A stretch of 18,774 nucleotides of DNA, taken from positions 1 through 18,774 of the forward strand of contig JARIBR010000087.1 of assembly GCA_029258695.1 (NCBI GenBank), in the 5' to 3' direction. Each line of letters begins with the position of its first letter. Position 1 is the first letter of the stretch. The DNA comes from Quadrisphaera sp. Its GTDB lineage: Bacteria; Actinomycetota; Actinomycetes; Actinomycetales; Quadrisphaeraceae. A model generated the notes under the pieces. The model searched no databases and was not told the origin of the DNA. It saw only the letters and a program-made list of their open reading frames with translations. The position numbers and the translations under genes were made by a program. Below are positions 1 to 6,763 of this stretch, piece by piece.

Positions 1-260
1 CGAGCAGGATGTGCTCGGTGCCGATGTAGTTGTGGCCGAGCTGCAGGGCCTCGCGCAGGCTCAGCTCGAGGACCTTCTTGGCGCGCGGCGTGAAGGGGAT
101 GTGGCCGGAGGGGGCCTGCTGGCCCTGGCCGATGATCTCCTGGACCTGCTCGCGCACGGAGTCCAGGGAGATGCCGAGGGACTCCATCGCCTTGGCGGCG
201 ACGCCTTCACCCTCGTGGATCAGCCCGAGCAGGATGTGCTCGGTGCCGATGTAGTTGTGG
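1..260. repeat. 35-bp exact direct repeat inside clpC
   Basis: Positions 1-35 and 226-260 are identical at the DNA level, 225 bp (75 codons) apart. They encode the same motif in the two Clp_N repeats. The protein duplication is a normal family feature, but perfect identity including third codon positions suggests gene conversion or strong codon bias. It is not a mobile element or CRISPR repeat. Confidence 0.85.
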
Positions 261-331
261 TTGAGCATCCGGGCCTCTTCCTGGGCCAGGACGACGACGC
301 GGCGAGCTCGGTCGGTGAACCTCTCGAACAT
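1..331 (-). CDS. clpC: ClpC, AAA+ unfoldase of the ClpCP protease, N-terminal part only
   Basis: Only the first 110 residues are present; the gene runs off the left edge. The product begins [20 protein letters not shown] and contains two Clp_N repeats, each with the [11 protein letters not shown] motif (about residues 24-34 and 99-109). This is the adaptor-binding N domain of ClpC, which feeds substrates to ClpP. The ATPase modules lie outside the window. The ATG at 331 is preceded by an AAGGAG Shine-Dalgarno sequence about 6 nt away, so this mRNA is leadered, unlike several neighbours. It lies downstream of lsr2 on the same strand, as in M. tuberculosis, but an lsr2 terminator and a candidate stress promoter in the 290-bp gap suggest separate transcription. 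Identity is secure. Confidence 0.96.
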   Translation of the reverse strand, partial: MFERFTDRARRVVVLAQEEARMLNHNYIGTEHILLGLIHEGEGVAAKAMESLGISLDSVREQVQEIIGQGQQAPSGHIPFTPRAKKVLELSLREALQLGHNYIGTEHILL

Positions 332-463
332 GGAACGCTCCTTGCGAGCAGTGGGCGGCGGGACACGGTGGCGAACCCACCACTGCGACCCCACTGGCGA
401 CACCGATGGTATCTCTGCGGGTCGCTCGGCGCTCTCACGCCGGGCGGGCCGTACGGGTGTCTC

Positions 464-489
464 AACCTCGCCGGCGTACCTGCTGTTCC
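464..489 (-). promoter_or_regulatory. Putative sigma-R/sigma-H-type stress promoter of clpC
   Basis: On the minus strand GGAAC (485-489) is followed by exactly 18 nt and then GTT (464-466). This fits the GGAAY-N18-GTT pattern of actinobacterial SigR/SigH thiol and heat stress promoters, which in Streptomyces and Corynebacterium are reported to drive clp genes. It would give a leader of about 125 nt. A TANNNT hexamer (TACCAT, 406-411) nearer the gene could be a housekeeping -10. This is a motif match only. Confidence 0.45.
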
Positions 490-512
490 GCCACGCGGCC
501 GCGGCCGGGCGG

Positions 513-530
513 TGTTCGCTGCCGGCGGAG
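513..530. promoter_or_regulatory. Putative ClgR activator box upstream of clpC
   Basis: The plus strand reads GTTCGC-N5-GCG (514-527), matching the published Streptomyces ClgR operator pattern, and fits WNNWCGCYNANRGCGWWS at 16 of 18 positions. It sits about 24 bp upstream of the candidate -35 at 485-489, where a class I activator would bind. ClgR is the known activator of clpC and clpP in actinobacteria. Half of the motif is GC-rich, so chance matches occur in such DNA. Confidence 0.42.
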
Positions 531-577
531 CGCTCCCGGGCTCCCGGGCGGTGAGGCGGGACGGCTGCCGGACCGCG

Positions 578-610
578 GCGGGGCCGGCGAGGGGTCCCCG
601 CCGGCCCCGC
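578..610 (-). terminator. lsr2 terminator hairpin
   Basis: This is a perfect 12-bp inverted repeat (578-589 with 599-610) around a 9-nt loop, starting 11 nt after the lsr2 stop codon. No T-tract follows, as is common for actinobacterial terminators. It separates lsr2 transcription from clpC. Confidence 0.7.
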
Positions 611-621
611 TGGAGGTCGGG

Positions 622-957
622 TCAGCCGTTGGCCGCGTGGTACGCGTCGACGATCTTGCCGGGCACGCGACCGCGGTCGCTGATCTCGTAGCCGTTCTCC
701 CGGGCCCACGTGCGCACCGCGCCGGTGTCCTGGCCGGAGCCGCCGGAGCGGGGGCGCCGCGCCGGGCGGGCACCGCTGCGCTGCTTGCGCGCGTGACCGG
801 TCCAGGTGGAGAGGTCGTCGCGCAGACGCTTGGCGTTCTGCTCGTTCAGGTCGATCTCGTAGGCGACGCCGTCGAGAGCGAAGGTCACGGTCTCCGAGGC
901 CGGCGAGTCACCGCCCTCGAGGTCGTCGGTGAGGATGGTCTGCTGGCGCTGCGCCAT
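622..957 (-). CDS. lsr2: Lsr2, nucleoid-associated DNA-bridging protein
   Basis: The 111-aa product matches the family's usual length of about 110. Lsr2 is the actinobacterial H-NS-like protein that binds the minor groove of AT-rich DNA and silences foreign genes. The N-terminal dimerisation domain covers about residues 1-55 (DDLEGGD and [16 protein letters not shown] are family hallmarks). A basic linker (about 56-75) leads to the C-terminal DNA-binding domain, with the AT-hook-like RGR at 95-97 in [14 protein letters not shown]. The ATG at 957 has AAGGAG upstream. It lies between the lysS group and clpC as in M. tuberculosis. It has its own promoter candidate, a leader hairpin and a terminator, so it is probably monocistronic. 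Confidence 0.97.
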   Translation of the reverse strand: MAQRQQTILTDDLEGGDSPASETVTFALDGVAYEIDLNEQNAKRLRDDLSTWTGHARKQRSGARPARRPRSGGSGQDTGAVRTWARENGYEISDRGRVPGKIVDAYHAANG

Positions 958-981
958 GGTTCTCCTTGGCTGTCACGGGTG

Positions 982-997
982 AACCCCCGGAGGGGTT
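982..997 (-). promoter_or_regulatory. Hairpin with UNCG-type tetraloop in the lsr2 leader
   Basis: On the minus strand AACCCC-TCCG-GGGGTT forms a 6-bp stem closed by a C(UCCG)G tetraloop, a very stable RNA loop class. It ends 24 nt before the lsr2 start and leaves the AAGGAG free. It could protect the mRNA 5' region or tune translation. Regulation is inferred only from the fold. Confidence 0.35.
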
Positions 998-1087
998 GCG
1001 GGACGATGGTCGATGCGGACGTCCGGCGCGACGAATGCTGCGCGCGTCGGCGTGGGACTCACGAGTGGTGTTCCCCGTCGATAACCC

Positions 1088-1130
1088 ATCATGGCACCGC
1101 ACCGGGCACCTGCACAATCGCGGTCGCGAT
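1088..1130 (-). promoter_or_regulatory. Putative lsr2 promoter with adjoining inverted repeat
   Basis: On the minus strand TTGTGC (1112-1117) is followed by 18 nt and an extended -10, TGC-CATGAT (hexamer 1088-1093). The start would be near 1081, giving a leader of about 120 nt. Abutting the -35 is an inverted repeat, ATCGCG-GT-CGCGAT (1117-1130), placed like an operator. The rest of the 203-bp gap (958-1160) shows no gene. Confidence 0.38.
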
Positions 1131-1160
1131 CACGACAATGGTTTCGGACCAGTGACCGCC

Positions 1161-1319
1161 TCAGGGTGAGGGGTGATCGCCCTGCGCTGATCGGTGCGCC
1201 CGCTCGAAACGAGCGGCCTCTTCACGCTCGCGACGATCCGCGTGGAGCACCGCCCGCATCGCGTACCAGAAGAGCAGGGCGAGCCCGAGAGAGGGGAGCA
1301 CCGCCGTCAGGAACGTCAC
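1161..1319 (-). CDS. Small single-pass membrane protein next to lysS
   Basis: This is a 52-aa product with one N-terminal transmembrane segment (about residues 2-24, VTFLTAVLPSLGLALLFWYA) and a charged tail rich in Arg and Glu (ADRREREEAARFERAHR). I recognise it only as the kind of small hypothetical often found beside lysS in actinobacteria. The function is unknown. A longer frame opens with ATG at 1373, 3 nt after the lysS stop. I prefer the GTG at 1319 because the hydrophobic segment starts there and a TACCCT hexamer lies exactly 6 nt upstream, as expected for a leaderless message. A GGAG only 2 nt from the GTG is too close to act as a normal ribosome site. Confidence 0.7.
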   Translation of the reverse strand: MTFLTAVLPSLGLALLFWYAMRAVLHADRREREEAARFERAHRSAQGDHPSP

Positions 1320-1325
1320 CGCTCC

Positions 1326-1331
1326 AGGGTA
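1326..1331 (-). promoter_or_regulatory. Leaderless -10 (TACCCT) of the small membrane protein gene
   Basis: TACCCT fits TANNNT and ends 6 nt before the GTG at 1319, so transcription would begin at the start codon. No convincing -35 was seen. Read-through from lysS is also possible. Confidence 0.45.
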
Positions 1332-1376
1332 CGGGTTCGCGGTGCTCTCGCCGCGCGGTGGCCGGCGGGACATTTC

Positions 1377-2897
1377 TCAGCCACCCGTGCGCGGCCTCAC
1401 CAGCGGGAAGGTGATGGTCTCGCGGATGCCGAGCCCGGTCATCGCCATGAGGATCCGGTCGATACCGAGGCCGACGCCGCCGGCAGGAGGCATCCCGGTC
1501 TCCAGCGCCGAGAGGAAGTCCTCGTCCAGCGCCATCGCCTCGTCGTCGCCGCCGGCCGCCAGCCGGGCCTGCTCCACGAGGCGCTCACGCTGCACCACGG
1601 GATCGTTCAGCTCGGAGTACCCCGTGCCGACCTCGAACCCCCTGACGTAGAGGTCCCACTTCTCGACCACGCCGGGGACGCTGCGGTGGGCCTTCGTGAG
1701 CGGGGAGGTCTCCAGCGGGAAGTCACGGACGAACGTCGGGGCGCGCAGGCCCCGTCCGACGAGGTGCTCCCACAGCTCCTCGACGAGCTTTCCGGCGCTC
1801 GCGCCGGGGGGCACCGGCAGGTCGACCCTCGCGGCGTGCTCGACGAGGCGCGCCCGGGCGGTCGTGGGGTCCACCTCCTCGCCCAGCGCGTCGGAGAGCG
1901 AGGGATACATCGACAGGGACGCCCACTCCCCCGAGAGGTCGTACTCGCTGCCGTCGGCCAGCGTCACCACCTGGGTCCCGAAGGCCGCCTGCGCGGCGCC
2001 CTGGACCAGCTCGCGGGACCTCGTGGCCACGCCGTCGTAGTCCGACCACGCCTCGTAGAACTCGAGCATCGCGAACTCCGGGGAGTGGGTGGAGTCGGAG
2101 CCCTCGTTGCGAAAGCTCCGGCCGATCTCGAAAGCCCGCTCGACACCCCCGACCACCGCACGCTTGAGGAACAGCTCGGGGGCGATGCGCAGGAAGAGGT
2201 CGAGGTCGAAGGCGTGGGAGCGGGTGACGAAGGGACGCGCGGACGCCCCGCCGTGCAGGGTCTGCAGCAGCGGCGTCTCGAGCTCGAGGAAGTCGGCAGC
2301 GTGGAGCTGGTCGCGCAGGGAGCGCACCACGGCGGAGCGGGTCCTCACCATGGCGCGCGCCTGCGGGCGCACGATGAGGTCCGCGTGGCGCGCCCGCACC
2401 CGCGTCTCCTCCGAGGTGGTCGCGCCCTCGTGGAGCACCGGCAGGGGGCGCAGGGCCTTCGTGGCCATGTCCCAGCGCGAGGCCATGATGCTCAGCTCAC
2501 CGCGGCGGGAGGCGAGCACGCGCCCGGTCACGGACACCACGTCACCCAGGTCGACGTCGGAGCCCCACGCCGCCAGCGACGCCGCGCCCACCTCTGCGAG
2601 GGAGAGCATGACCTGCAGCCGGGTGCCGTCACCCTCCTGCAGCGTCGCGAAGGCGAGCTTGCCGCTGCCGCGCAGGAAGACCACGCGCCCCGCGACGGAG
2701 ACCACGTCGTCGGTCTCCTCGCCGGCGGCCAGGTCCGGGTAGCTCGCGCGCACGCCGGCCAGGGAGGTCGTGCGCGGGACGGAGACGGGGTACGGGTCGC
2801 CCCCCGCGGCCAGCATCCTGTCCCTCTTGGCGCGGCGGACGCGCACCTGCTCGGGGAGGTCGTCGTCCAGGTCGCCGGGCACGGCGCGATCGGTCAT
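1377..2897 (-). CDS. lysS: Lysyl-tRNA synthetase, class II
   Basis: The 506-aa enzyme charges tRNA-Lys with lysine in the cytoplasm. An N-terminal OB-fold anticodon-binding domain (about 60-150) precedes the class II catalytic core. Visible motifs are GGASARPF (216-223), [13 protein letters not shown] (about 234-246), motif 2 FRNEG (262-266) followed by [14 protein letters not shown], and motif 3 GLGIDR (476-481) near the C-terminus ending FPLVRP. I start at ATG 2897 rather than the upstream ATG at 2969. The conserved region begins soon after it, and TAGGGT lies exactly 7 nt upstream, so the message is probably leaderless. The neighbourhood (lsr2, clpC on one side, panC on the other) is the conserved actinobacterial one. 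Confidence 0.96.
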   Translation of the reverse strand: MTDRAVPGDLDDDLPEQVRVRRAKRDRMLAAGGDPYPVSVPRTTSLAGVRASYPDLAAGEETDDVVSVAGRVVFLRGSGKLAFATLQEGDGTRLQVMLSLAEVGAASLAAWGSDVDLGDVVSVTGRVLASRRGELSIMASRWDMATKALRPLPVLHEGATTSEETRVRARHADLIVRPQARAMVRTRSAVVRSLRDQLHAADFLELETPLLQTLHGGASARPFVTRSHAFDLDLFLRIAPELFLKRAVVGGVERAFEIGRSFRNEGSDSTHSPEFAMLEFYEAWSDYDGVATRSRELVQGAAQAAFGTQVVTLADGSEYDLSGEWASLSMYPSLSDALGEEVDPTTARARLVEHAARVDLPVPPGASAGKLVEELWEHLVGRGLRAPTFVRDFPLETSPLTKAHRSVPGVVEKWDLYVRGFEVGTGYSELNDPVVQRERLVEQARLAAGGDDEAMALDEDFLSALETGMPPAGGVGLGIDRILMAMTGLGIRETITFPLVRPRTGG

Positions 2898-2904
2898 GCC
2901 CCGG

Positions 2905-2910
2905 ACCCTA
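2905..2910 (-). promoter_or_regulatory. Leaderless -10 (TAGGGT) of lysS
   Basis: TAGGGT ends 7 nt before the lysS ATG, so the ATG should be the first transcribed codon. There is no Shine-Dalgarno sequence and no clear -35 in the 64-bp divergent gap to the methyltransferase. Confidence 0.6.
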
Positions 2911-2946
2911 GCCAGGGCCTCGCAGGACGCCCGCGCTCTCACGGAC

Positions 2947-2955
2947 TGTGATGAT
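2947..2955 (+). promoter_or_regulatory. Possible extended -10 of the divergent methyltransferase
   Basis: TGT-GATGAT resembles an extended -10 and ends 6 nt before the GTG at 2962, again placing the start codon at +1. The first base departs from TANNNT, so support is weaker than for lysS. Confidence 0.35.
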
Positions 2956-2961
2956 GGGTGC

Positions 2962-3723
2962 GTGAGCACTGACGACGAGCCCCGGAGGACGGCGTTCGGC
3001 GGCCTCGTGAGCGCACGGCGCTACCACCGGGTGCGCCCGGACTACCCCGTGGCGGCGGTGGCGTGGATGCTCGGCGGTCTGCGGGAGCGCTCGCGCGTCC
3101 TCGACCTCGCCGCGGGGACGGGCAAGCTGTCGAGGGTCCTGCTGTCGCTGGGTCACGAGGTGGTAGCGGTCGACCCGTCGAGCGCCATGCTGGCCGAGCT
3201 GGCGGACGACCTCCCGGGAGCAGGTCCTCGCCTGGAGGTGGTCCGGGGCACCGCGGAGGACGTCCCCCTGCCGGACGCCTGCGTCGACGCGGTGACCGTG
3301 GGGCAGGCCTGGCACTGGGTGCGCCCCCAGACCGCGGCCGGGGAGGTGGCGCGGGTGCTGCGCCCCGGCGGCGTCCTGGGGCTGGCGTGGAACAGCCGCG
3401 ACACCACCCACGGCTGGGTCGCCGAGCTCGACGCGCTGCTCACCGACGCGGAGCGGCGCACCGTCGCCGGCGTGGACGGGGAGTGGCCGCGCGTGCCTGC
3501 GCCGCTCACCGGGGGGGAGACCGCCCGCTTCACCAGCACCCTGGAGCTCGACTCCCCCGAGGCGCTGGCGACCCTCGCCTCGACGGAGACCTCGGTGGCG
3601 GTCCGCCACGACCGAGAGGCGGTCCTCTCCCGCGTCCGGGAGCTGGCGGCGACGGTGGCCCGGCCCGACGGCACGGTCGCGCTGCCGCTGGTGTGCGACG
3701 TGTTCCGCTACCACCGACCCTGA
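2962..3723 (+). CDS. Class I SAM-dependent methyltransferase (Methyltransf_11 type)
   Basis: This 253-aa soluble protein has a typical class I methyltransferase fold. Motif I is [12 protein letters not shown] (46-57), which binds S-adenosylmethionine. The acidic end of strand 2 is D71 in VVAVDPSS, and a [13 protein letters not shown] motif follows the core. The substrate cannot be read from sequence; relatives are annotated as generic small-molecule methyltransferases. The GTG start fits the family N-terminus ([18 protein letters not shown]). It is divergent from lysS and convergent with panC (27 bp between stops), in the place where panD and coaX stand in M. tuberculosis. It is therefore probably an insertion into the conserved block. 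Confidence 0.88.
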   Translation: MSTDDEPRRTAFGGLVSARRYHRVRPDYPVAAVAWMLGGLRERSRVLDLAAGTGKLSRVLLSLGHEVVAVDPSSAMLAELADDLPGAGPRLEVVRGTAEDVPLPDACVDAVTVGQAWHWVRPQTAAGEVARVLRPGGVLGLAWNSRDTTHGWVAELDALLTDAERRTVAGVDGEWPRVPAPLTGGETARFTSTLELDSPEALATLASTETSVAVRHDREAVLSRVRELAATVARPDGTVALPLVCDVFRYHRP

Positions 3724-3750
3724 CGGGCCCGGGGGCCCCAGCGGGTCCTG

Positions 3751-4710
3751 TCAGCCGCCGAGCTCGACGGTGACGTTGTCGATGAGCCGCGTGGTGCCCA
3801 CCCGGGCGGCGACGGCCAGCAGCGCCGGTCCGCTGGCGTCGTCGCCGACGTCGACGAGGGTCACCGGGTCCACGAGGGCGAGGTAGTCGACGCGCACGGC
3901 CGGCTCCGCCTCGAGCACCTCGCGCGCCGCGGCCCGCACGGGCCCGGCCCCGCCGGACGCCGCCGCCGTGCCGGCCCGCAGCGCCGCGACGAGGGTGAGC
4001 GCGACCCCCCGGTCCCCGCCGCGCAGGTGGGTGTTGCGGCTGGAGAGGGCCAGGCCGTCGTCGTCGCGCACGGTCGGCACCCCGACCACCTCGACCCCCA
4101 GCTCGAGGTCGGCCGCCATGCGCTCGACGAGGAGCAGCTGCTGGGCGTCCTTGCGACCGAACAGGAGCACGTCGGGGCGGGTCAGCCCGATGAGCTTGGC
4201 GACCACGGTGAGCACCCCGTCGAAGTGCCCCGGCCGCGCCGCTCCCTCGAGGACGTCACCCAGCGCTCCGGCGCTCACCGTCACCGACGGCGTGCCGCCG
4301 GGGTACACCTCGTCGGCCTCGGGGGCGAAGACCAGGGCCACGTCGTGCTCGCCCAGCAGCGTCACGTCGGCGTCGAGCGTGCGGGGGTAGGCGCTGAGGT
4401 CGGCGCCGTCGCCGAACTGCAGAGGGTTGAGGAAGATCGTCACCAGCACGGAGGCGCTGCGCTCGCGCGCCGCGCGCACCAGCTCGGCGTGACCGGCGTG
4501 CAGCGCGCCCATCGTCATCACCACCGCGACCGGGCCGGGGAGCTCTGCCCGGGCCCGCGCGAGCTCGGCCCGGGTGCGCACCACCACCGGGCCGTGGCCG
4601 GGCCGTGGGGTGTCCGCTGAGCCGTCGGGGCCTGCGGGGCCGGCAACCTCGTCGGGGTCAGCGGGGCCGTCGGGCTCGTCGCTGCTGCGGAGGGCGGCGG
4701 GCGCGGTCAC
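3751..4710 (-). CDS. panC: Pantothenate synthetase (pantoate-beta-alanine ligase)
   Basis: This 319-aa enzyme joins pantoate and beta-alanine using ATP, the last step of vitamin B5 synthesis. Family motifs are MTMGALHAGH (65-74, the HIGH-type ATP site), FLNPLQFG (93-100), a GHFDGVLTVVAKL block (161-173), LLFGRKDAQQ (182-191) and LALSSRN (220-226, the KMSKS-like loop). The GTG at 4710 overlaps the stop of the DUF2520 gene by 4 bp (GTGA), suggesting translational coupling. That start leaves about 40 Asp/Pro/Gly-rich, probably disordered residues before the conserved domain (VVVRTRAEL). GTG codons near 4587 are alternative starts closer to the usual family N-terminus but lack a ribosome site. 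No panD follows. Confidence 0.95.
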   Translation of the reverse strand: MTAPAALRSSDEPDGPADPDEVAGPAGPDGSADTPRPGHGPVVVRTRAELARARAELPGPVAVVMTMGALHAGHAELVRAARERSASVLVTIFLNPLQFGDGADLSAYPRTLDADVTLLGEHDVALVFAPEADEVYPGGTPSVTVSAGALGDVLEGAARPGHFDGVLTVVAKLIGLTRPDVLLFGRKDAQQLLLVERMAADLELGVEVVGVPTVRDDDGLALSSRNTHLRGGDRGVALTLVAALRAGTAAASGGAGPVRAAAREVLEAEPAVRVDYLALVDPVTLVDVGDDASGPALLAVAARVGTTRLIDNVTVELGG

Positions 4711-5693
4711 GGCGTCACACCGTACGCGTCCCCGTCCTCCCCGAGCGCGGACGCGAGCTCGTCGGCGACGGCGGCCGGCAGGCGCCGTCCCACCACGGCG
4801 CGCACGGTGGTGGCCCGCGACAGCGCGCGGTGGGTCTCCGGCAGCTCGGAGCCGGTCCGCCCGGCGGACGCCGCGGCGAGCAGGACCGCCCGGTGCTCCG
4901 CCAGGGTGCCGGCGTCCCCGCGGGCGACGGGGCCGGTCAGGGCGTCGTCGCCGCTGCCCAGGGCGCCGTCGAGGGCCGCCCTCATCAGGGGGCCCAGCAC
5001 GCGGCCGGGGTCCTCGACACCGGCGGCTGCGAGCACCTCGCGCGCCTGCGCGACGAGGGTCACGAGATGGTTCGCGCCGTGCGAGAGACCCGCGTGGTAG
5101 AGCGCCCGGTCGCCCTCGGCGACGACCACGGGCTCGGCACCGAGCTCGACCACGAGGGCCTGGGCGACGGGCAGGACGACGGCGTCCGCGGTGACGGCGC
5201 ACACCGCGTCGCGCAGGCGCACGAGGTCCAGCGAGGTGCCCGTGAACGTCATCGCCGGGTGGACCGCCAGCGGGATGACGCCGGCGGCGCGCACCGGGGC
5301 CAGCACCGAGGTCCCCCATCGGCCCGCGGTGTGGACGACGAGCTGGCCGCCCTGCCAGGCGCCGGTGCGCGCGAGGCCCGCGACGAGGGGCTCGAGCGCG
5401 TCGTCGGGCACGGCGAGCAGCACCAGCTCGGAGCGCTCGACCACGTCGGGGACGGGCAGGACGGGGACGCCGGGGAGCAGGGCGTCCACGCGGTCCCGGG
5501 AGGCCTGGGAGACCGCCGAGGCGGCGACCACGGCGTGGCCGGCCTCCCGCAGGGCGGCGCCCAGCGTCGCTCCGACGCGGCCGGCACCGACGATCCCGAC
5601 GCCGAGCCGACCCGGGCGCGCGCTCGGGTGCGCGGGCGCGCGCCTGCGTGGGGCGGGGTCGGGGCTCCCGGGGTGCTCCAGCGGCGACGCCAT
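4707..5693 (-). CDS. Rossmann-fold and DUF2520 oxidoreductase-like protein beside panC
   Basis: The 328-aa product has an N-terminal dinucleotide-binding fold (about 30-155) with GIVGAGRVGATL, where GAGRVG is at 36-41, and a helical C-terminal DUF2520 domain (about 165-295; YHAGLSHGANHLVTLV is a hallmark). The first 28 residues are Pro/Arg-rich and probably disordered. The architecture resembles the ketopantoate reductase/6-phosphogluconate dehydrogenase superfamily. Genes of this family sit directly upstream of panC across actinobacteria (Rv3603c in M. tuberculosis), so a role in pantoate formation is an attractive inference, not a shown activity. The ATG at 5693 has TAGCCT exactly 6 nt upstream, suggesting a leaderless mRNA that also carries panC. 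Confidence 0.85.
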   Translation of the reverse strand: MASPLEHPGSPDPAPRRRAPAHPSARPGRLGVGIVGAGRVGATLGAALREAGHAVVAASAVSQASRDRVDALLPGVPVLPVPDVVERSELVLLAVPDDALEPLVAGLARTGAWQGGQLVVHTAGRWGTSVLAPVRAAGVIPLAVHPAMTFTGTSLDLVRLRDAVCAVTADAVVLPVAQALVVELGAEPVVVAEGDRALYHAGLSHGANHLVTLVAQAREVLAAAGVEDPGRVLGPLMRAALDGALGSGDDALTGPVARGDAGTLAEHRAVLLAAASAGRTGSELPETHRALSRATTVRAVVGRRLPAAVADELASALGEDGDAYGVTP

Positions 5694-5699
5694 CGCGGC

Positions 5700-5705
5700 A
5701 GGCTA
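5700..5705 (-). promoter_or_regulatory. Leaderless -10 (TAGCCT) of the DUF2520-panC unit
   Basis: TAGCCT fits TANNNT and ends 6 nt before the ATG at 5693. The region where a -35 would sit (about 5723-5729) lies inside the 23-bp tandem repeats, and no TTGACA-like hexamer was seen. Confidence 0.5.
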
Positions 5706-5721
5706 CGGCGACGCCCGAGGA

Positions 5722-5783
5722 CCGACCCCGGCGCCGCCCGCGTGCCGACCCCGGCGGCGCCCGCGTGCCGACCCGGCGGCGCC
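5722..5783. repeat. 23-bp tandem repeats in a divergent intergenic gap
   Basis: Two nearly identical 23-bp units (5722-5744 and 5745-5767, one mismatch) are followed by a third, truncated unit with a 1-bp deletion (5768-5783). They occupy the -35 side of the DUF2520 promoter. The copy number could vary by slippage. Confidence 0.75.
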
Positions 5784-5811
5784 ACCGACGGCCCGCCGAC
5801 GACCGGACCGC

Positions 5812-5851
5812 CGACCACCGCCGACCACTGACGACCACTGACGACCACTAG
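5812..5851. repeat. 10-bp tandem repeats abutting a -10 element
   Basis: The unit CGACCACTGA occurs exactly at 5822-5831 and 5832-5841, with degenerate copies at 5812-5821 and 5842-5851. The last copy overlaps the TAGGGT -10 of the downstream gene. A 10-bp period places each copy on about the same face of the helix, as in binding-site arrays. Confidence 0.75.
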
Positions 5852-5854
5852 GGT
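5849..5854 (+). promoter_or_regulatory. Leaderless -10 (TAGGGT) of the methyltransferase-LLM unit
   Basis: TAGGGT ends exactly 7 nt before the GTG at 5862, the same arrangement as at lysS. CTGACG (5828-5833) is a possible -35, but with a short 15-nt spacer. It lies within the 10-bp repeats. Confidence 0.58.
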
Positions 5855-5861
5855 CACCCGC

Positions 5862-6749
5862 GTGGGACGGCACGCGAGGCTCGCCGCCCTGGCGGACCTG
5901 GGCGCCGCCAGGCGCCGGCCCGTCCCCGTCGGAGCAGGCGGCGCCGCCCGAGGCGCGGCGGCCCACCGCCCCCTGAGCGTCGCCGACCTCGGCTGCGGGA
6001 GCGGACGGACGGTCTCGGCGGTCCTGGAGGCGGCCGACGCCCTGGGCCCTGCCGCTCCCGGTGAGGCCACCGAGGTGGTGGTGCACGCCGTGGACCAGGT
6101 CTCCGCCCTCGACGAGCGGCTGCTCGTGGACCCGCGCGTGCGCAGCCGCACGGCGGACCTGGACGCTCCCCTGCCCTTCGCGGACGCCTCGCTCGACGTC
6201 GCGGTCTCCCTCAACGTCCTCGAGCACCTCGTGGACCCGGTGGGCCACCTGGTGGCCGCGCACCGGGTGCTGGTGCCCGGCGGGACGCTGGTGCTCGCCC
6301 ACTCCGACTGGGACACGGCGCTGTTCACCTCGCCCGACGACGGGCTCACGCGCACCCTCGTGGACCGCTTCGTCGCCGCGCGCACCGGCGGGGGCCCCCA
6401 GGAGGGGCGCGGGGACGGCTTCTCGGGGCGCAAGCTGCTGGCGCACGCGGGGGCCAGCGCCGAGCGCGGCGCCCCGTGGTCGGTGCTCGAGGTCGCCTCC
6501 TGGGCGGACCCGCACCGCCGCTTCGACGACGGGTCGCTCGCGTGGAAGGTGGCGACGGGGATGCTCTCGACCACCGGTGACGACCCGGTGCTCTCGGCGC
6601 GCGCCGCCGGCTGGGTGGAAGGACTGCGCTCGCTGGCGGGAGCGGGGCGCTTCCTCTTCACGGTCACCGACGTGGCGCTGGTGCTCCGCCGGGAAGAGAC
6701 GGCGGCGCCGAGCGGTTCCTGGTTGAAGGATCAACCACACTCGACCTGA
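5862..6749 (+). CDS. Class I SAM-dependent methyltransferase
   Basis: The 295-aa product carries motif I ADLGCGSGRT (41-50) in the SAM-binding fold. Further core segments are VHAVDQVSALD, DAPLPFADASLDVAVSLNVLEHLVDP (a Methyltransf_11 hallmark) and HRVLVPGGTLVLAHSDWD. The C-terminal third (about 165-295) is family-specific and may bind the substrate, which is unknown. The N-terminus is short and Ala/Arg-rich. The GTG start is supported by a leaderless -10. The LLM monooxygenase begins 14 nt after its stop on the same strand, so the two are probably co-transcribed and could act on the same small molecule. Confidence 0.85.
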   Translation: MGRHARLAALADLGAARRRPVPVGAGGAARGAAAHRPLSVADLGCGSGRTVSAVLEAADALGPAAPGEATEVVVHAVDQVSALDERLLVDPRVRSRTADLDAPLPFADASLDVAVSLNVLEHLVDPVGHLVAAHRVLVPGGTLVLAHSDWDTALFTSPDDGLTRTLVDRFVAARTGGGPQEGRGDGFSGRKLLAHAGASAERGAPWSVLEVASWADPHRRFDDGSLAWKVATGMLSTTGDDPVLSARAAGWVEGLRSLAGAGRFLFTVTDVALVLRREETAAPSGSWLKDQPHST

Positions 6750-6763
6750 TCAGGAGCCCCACC

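Noticed and set aside
1..260. 35-bp exact repeat considered as a CRISPR or mobile-element sign
   Set aside because: It is only two copies, in frame, explained by the duplicated Clp_N motif of ClpC.
332..400. Other GTTCGC sequence on the minus strand (371-376) as a second ClgR box
   Set aside because: The second half (GCG after 5 nt) is missing; the sequence reads TGT there.
1320..1373. ATG at 1373 as start of the small membrane protein
   Set aside because: It lies 3 nt after the lysS stop with only a weak GGTGG upstream and adds 18 Arg/Pro-rich residues. The GTG at 1319 fits the membrane segment and the leaderless -10 better, although coupling to lysS cannot be fully excluded.
1194..2951. 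Long plus-strand open frame (585 codons) opposite lysS
   Set aside because: It is antisense to a certain lysS, rich in His, Arg, Gly and Glu without any family motif, and arises from third-position GC bias.
3725..3738. GGGCCC repeat between the methyltransferase and panC as a bidirectional terminator
   Set aside because: The arms are nearly adjacent, leaving a 2-nt loop, so the hairpin is poor and may be plain GC-rich sequence.
4711..5838. Very long N-terminal extension of PanC from an upstream ATG
   Set aside because: It runs through the whole DUF2520 gene in another frame and gives only Arg/Pro/Gly-rich sequence. The GTG at 4710 with the GTGA overlap is the sensible limit.
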